Of a DNA stretch of 64,000 nt, positions 62,429 to 64,000 are shown piece after piece (the first letter of the stretch is position 1; every line of letters begins with the position of its first letter). The stretch covers positions 1 through 64,000 of the forward strand of contig JANSYI010000024.1 in the NCBI GenBank assembly GCA_024742475.1, given 5' to 3'. Origin of the DNA: a bacterium. Lineage in GTDB: Bacteria; Myxococcota_A; Polyangia; Nannocystales; Nannocystaceae. The notes under the pieces were generated by a model. The model saw only the letters and a program-made list of their open reading frames with translations, did not search any database and had not been told where the DNA came from. Both the position numbers and the translations under genes were made by a program.

Positions 62429-63610
62429 ATGAGCTCCCCGACCGCAGGTCTCCTCGTCCCTCTGGACATGTTCCGGATCTCTCAGTTCGCTGCGATGTTC
62501 AGCGAGCTGCTCGCTAGCAAAGCCCGGAACATCCTCGACGCCGAGCTGGTGGTGACCCGTCACCCCGAGGCGCCGCTGTTCCTCATGCAGATCACCGGTT
62601 CGGTGATCGACGGAAACCCGGCCACGTTCTGGCGGGAGAACGTCGACCTGGCGCAGATGGCCAGCCGGGCCCTGCCACGCCAGGTCATCATGTTCTACGC
62701 CGACCCCGGCGAGACGCCGGCCGACCGCCGCGAAGGCTTCATCGTGGCGCAGCAGGGCCAGATGATCGCCGGCGACGACGTGGGCACCGACCGCATGCCC
62801 GCCGACGCGCCAGACTCGGACTGGCCGCTCGCAAAGCTTTGCCAGCAGCTCCGACTTCCGCGCGAAGATCTCGAGACCTCGTTTGCGGACGGGCCTCAGG
62901 TCTCCGTCAAGCTCATGGAACCCAGCGCCGCCGACGACCAGGCCCTGCTTCAGGAGCTCTTCGCCAAGGAGATGGCGGCGCAGGCCGCTGCTGAGGCGGG
63001 CGAGGGGCCCGAAGGCGTCACGGGAGCGCCCCCACCGGCGTCGGTAGGCGCTGACGCTGGACCCGGCGCTCCGGCGGCTGCGCCCGCGCCAAAGAAGCCG
63101 TCGGCAGCCGAGATCGCGGCCGAAGACGCGAAGCGCCGGGCTCGCGAGCAAGCCGAAGAAGCCGCGGCGGCAGCGGCCCGTGCGGCCGAGATTCAGTCCG
63201 GCCTCCGGTCTTCTCAGGACGACCTCGGCATCATCGTCGCGCCCGACGCCGAGCTCTCCGAACCCGACCAGCTCCGCCCCTTCATCGTCGGCGCGCTCAA
63301 GGGCGACGTGCCCGAGGGCATCAGCCGAGAGCTCAACAAGACGCTCCAGGGCAAGCGCATCGACGTCGCGGTCAAGGTCGACTTCCTCAGCGAGGTGTTC
63401 ATCGAGAGCACCCCCCTGTCCAAGCCGCAGTTCCTCGAGATCTCCACCGAGCGAGAGCTGGGCGGCAAGAAGGTCCGCATCGCCGAAGTGCTCGGGCCCC
63501 GGCTGGGCTACGGCTCGCTGATCAGCACCGGGTCGGCGCCCCACGTGTTCGTCTCGCGCAAGCCCGACATGCCGCTGCCCGAAGGCCTCATCGTCGAGCT
63601 GCTGGGCTGA
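62429..63610 (+). CDS. hypothetical protein with Ala/Glu-rich coiled linker
   Basis: A 393-residue soluble protein in three parts: a mixed N-terminal domain (about 1-175), an Ala/Pro/Glu-rich and probably coiled linker (about 180-255, with repeated AEEAAAAAAR-type runs), and a C-terminal alpha/beta domain (about 260-393). No Cys-rich, membrane or catalytic motif is present and I recognise no family. It starts 42 bases after the GH3 stop on the same strand. The low-complexity linker suggests a flexible two-domain scaffold. Confidence 0.7.
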   Translation: MSSPTAGLLVPLDMFRISQFAAMFSELLASKARNILDAELVVTRHPEAPLFLMQITGSVIDGNPATFWRENVDLAQMASRALPRQVIMFYADPGETPADRREGFIVAQQGQMIAGDDVGTDRMPADAPDSDWPLAKLCQQLRLPREDLETSFADGPQVSVKLMEPSAADDQALLQELFAKEMAAQAAAEAGEGPEGVTGAPPPASVGADAGPGAPAAAPAPKKPSAAEIAAEDAKRRAREQAEEAAAAAARAAEIQSGLRSSQDDLGIIVAPDAELSEPDQLRPFIVGALKGDVPEGISRELNKTLQGKRIDVAVKVDFLSEVFIESTPLSKPQFLEISTERELGGKKVRIAEVLGPRLGYGSLISTGSAPHVFVSRKPDMPLPEGLIVELLG

Positions 63611-63635
63611 CGCACCGAGCCGCCGCCAACGAAGA

Positions 63636-63669
63636 AAGGCGTGACCAGTCGAGTGACTGATCACGCCTT
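63636..63669. terminator. long hairpin between convergent genes
   Basis: AAGGCGTGA (63636-63644) pairs with TCACGCCTT (63661-63669), and CAGTC (63646-63650) with GACTG (63555+100, i.e. 63655-63659) closes a GAGT loop. In the minus direction the stem is followed by TTC and T-rich sequence, so it may terminate both convergent genes, better on the minus strand. Confidence 0.65.
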
Positions 63670-63706
63670 CGTTCGTGGTGGCTTCCGTGGTGGCTGCGAG
63701 TGCGCG

Positions 63707-64000
63707 CTACATCGCAAAGCGCGTCTTGAGGTCGGCGATGATCTCTTCTTCGCGTGCGCCCGTGGTGGGCTCGGCGAGTCGGTCGCGGACGAGGGCCTCG
63801 AGGACCATCGCGCGCTCGGGATGCGGGGGAAGGTGCTCGGCGAGGTTGAGCTTGCGGCTCGCGAGCATCTTGAGGAACGGTTCGATCTTGCGGATCTCCT
63901 GGGCGATGCGCATGGTGACCTGCTTGCCTTCGCCGCGGCGCGAGGGGTAACGAGGCGCGCACTTCTCTACGGCTTGCACGAGGTCTCGGGCCAGGTCGAC
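63707..64000 (-). CDS. partial hypothetical protein (5' end outside window)
   Basis: The frame stays open to the right edge of the window, so the gene begins outside. The visible 98 codons encode a helical, charged protein with RIAQEIRKIEPFLKML and ending TRFAM; no Cys-rich or membrane segment is seen. Possible internal starts exist (GTG at 63979) but the upstream reading frame is equally good. Family not recognised. It converges on the 393-residue protein gene across a hairpin. Confidence 0.6.
   Translation of the reverse strand, partial: VDLARDLVQAVEKCAPRYPSRRGEGKQVTMRIAQEIRKIEPFLKMLASRKLNLAEHLPPHPERAMVLEALVRDRLAEPTTGAREEEIIADLKTRFAM

Overview
The window is very GC-rich, densely coding DNA from a delta-proteobacterial-type chromosome, most likely a myxobacterium of the Nannocystaceae/Polyangia side of Myxococcota. 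This is inferred from several Ser/Thr kinases of the HRDVSPSN type, MYXO-CTERM-like sorting tails (about 19750-19845 and 21273-21350), many lipoproteins with Ser/Thr/Gly/Asp-rich linkers after the lipobox, a MopE-type motif, DUF1592/DUF1552 proteins, and a Cys-rich C-terminal signature (FCCNSNWD, about 60605-60680). No tRNA, CRISPR array, insertion sequence or prophage gene was seen. About 55 protein genes are supported.

Left edge: bases 1-208 look like the minus-strand promoter and antitermination leader of an rRNA operon that lies outside the window. Then come an EamA transporter, an ECF sigma / Ser-Thr kinase / TPR operon (4081-1326, minus), a DUF1592 + DUF1552 secreted pair with a LamG lipoprotein, and a tightly packed operon of two giant paralogous HTTM membrane proteins plus a TPMT-family methyltransferase (8949-15079). 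15.6-18.2 kb holds a PglD-like acyltransferase, a PglC-like sugar transferase and a D-threonine-aldolase-like enzyme, followed by a GH25 muramidase with a MYXO-CTERM tail and a GDPD.

21.3-27.7 kb (minus) is a likely four-gene operon: an M16 peptidase pair, a 1014-residue kinase with a fused zinc finger and TPRs, and a MYXO-CTERM protein. 29.4-31.3 kb has two SPFH paralogues in tandem, one membrane-anchored and one a lipoprotein. 31.3-41.9 kb is a mixed surface-glycan region: a PLP enzyme, a decayed duplicate of the 3' end of a sugar-nucleotide epimerase gene, a MopE-type lipoprotein, the intact epimerase, a lipoprotein/B-box zinc protein/glycosyltransferase operon, a radical SAM-SPASM enzyme with a membrane protein, and two GT4 glycosyltransferases.

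41.9-51.2 kb holds an ethanolamine-type permease, a VIT-VWA / ECF sigma / small-protein operon, an SRPBCC protein, a glutaredoxin/A-type-like/rhodanese triple fusion, and a SWIM-SNF2 helicase. 51.2-64.0 kb contains a DUF2914 protein, several lipoproteins, a retropepsin-like lipoprotein coupled to formimidoylglutamate deiminase, a lipoprotein with two cytochrome-like modules, a GH3-family enzyme preceded by a strong hairpin, and two proteins I do not recognise, the last cut by the window edge.

Functionally the window is mostly envelope and signalling biology: surface lipoproteins, glycan assembly, kinase and ECF control. The least conventional units are the HTTM-HTTM-TPMT operon, the lipoprotein/B-box/glycosyltransferase and radical SAM group, the paired SPFH proteins, and the cysteine-free A-type domain in the glutaredoxin fusion.
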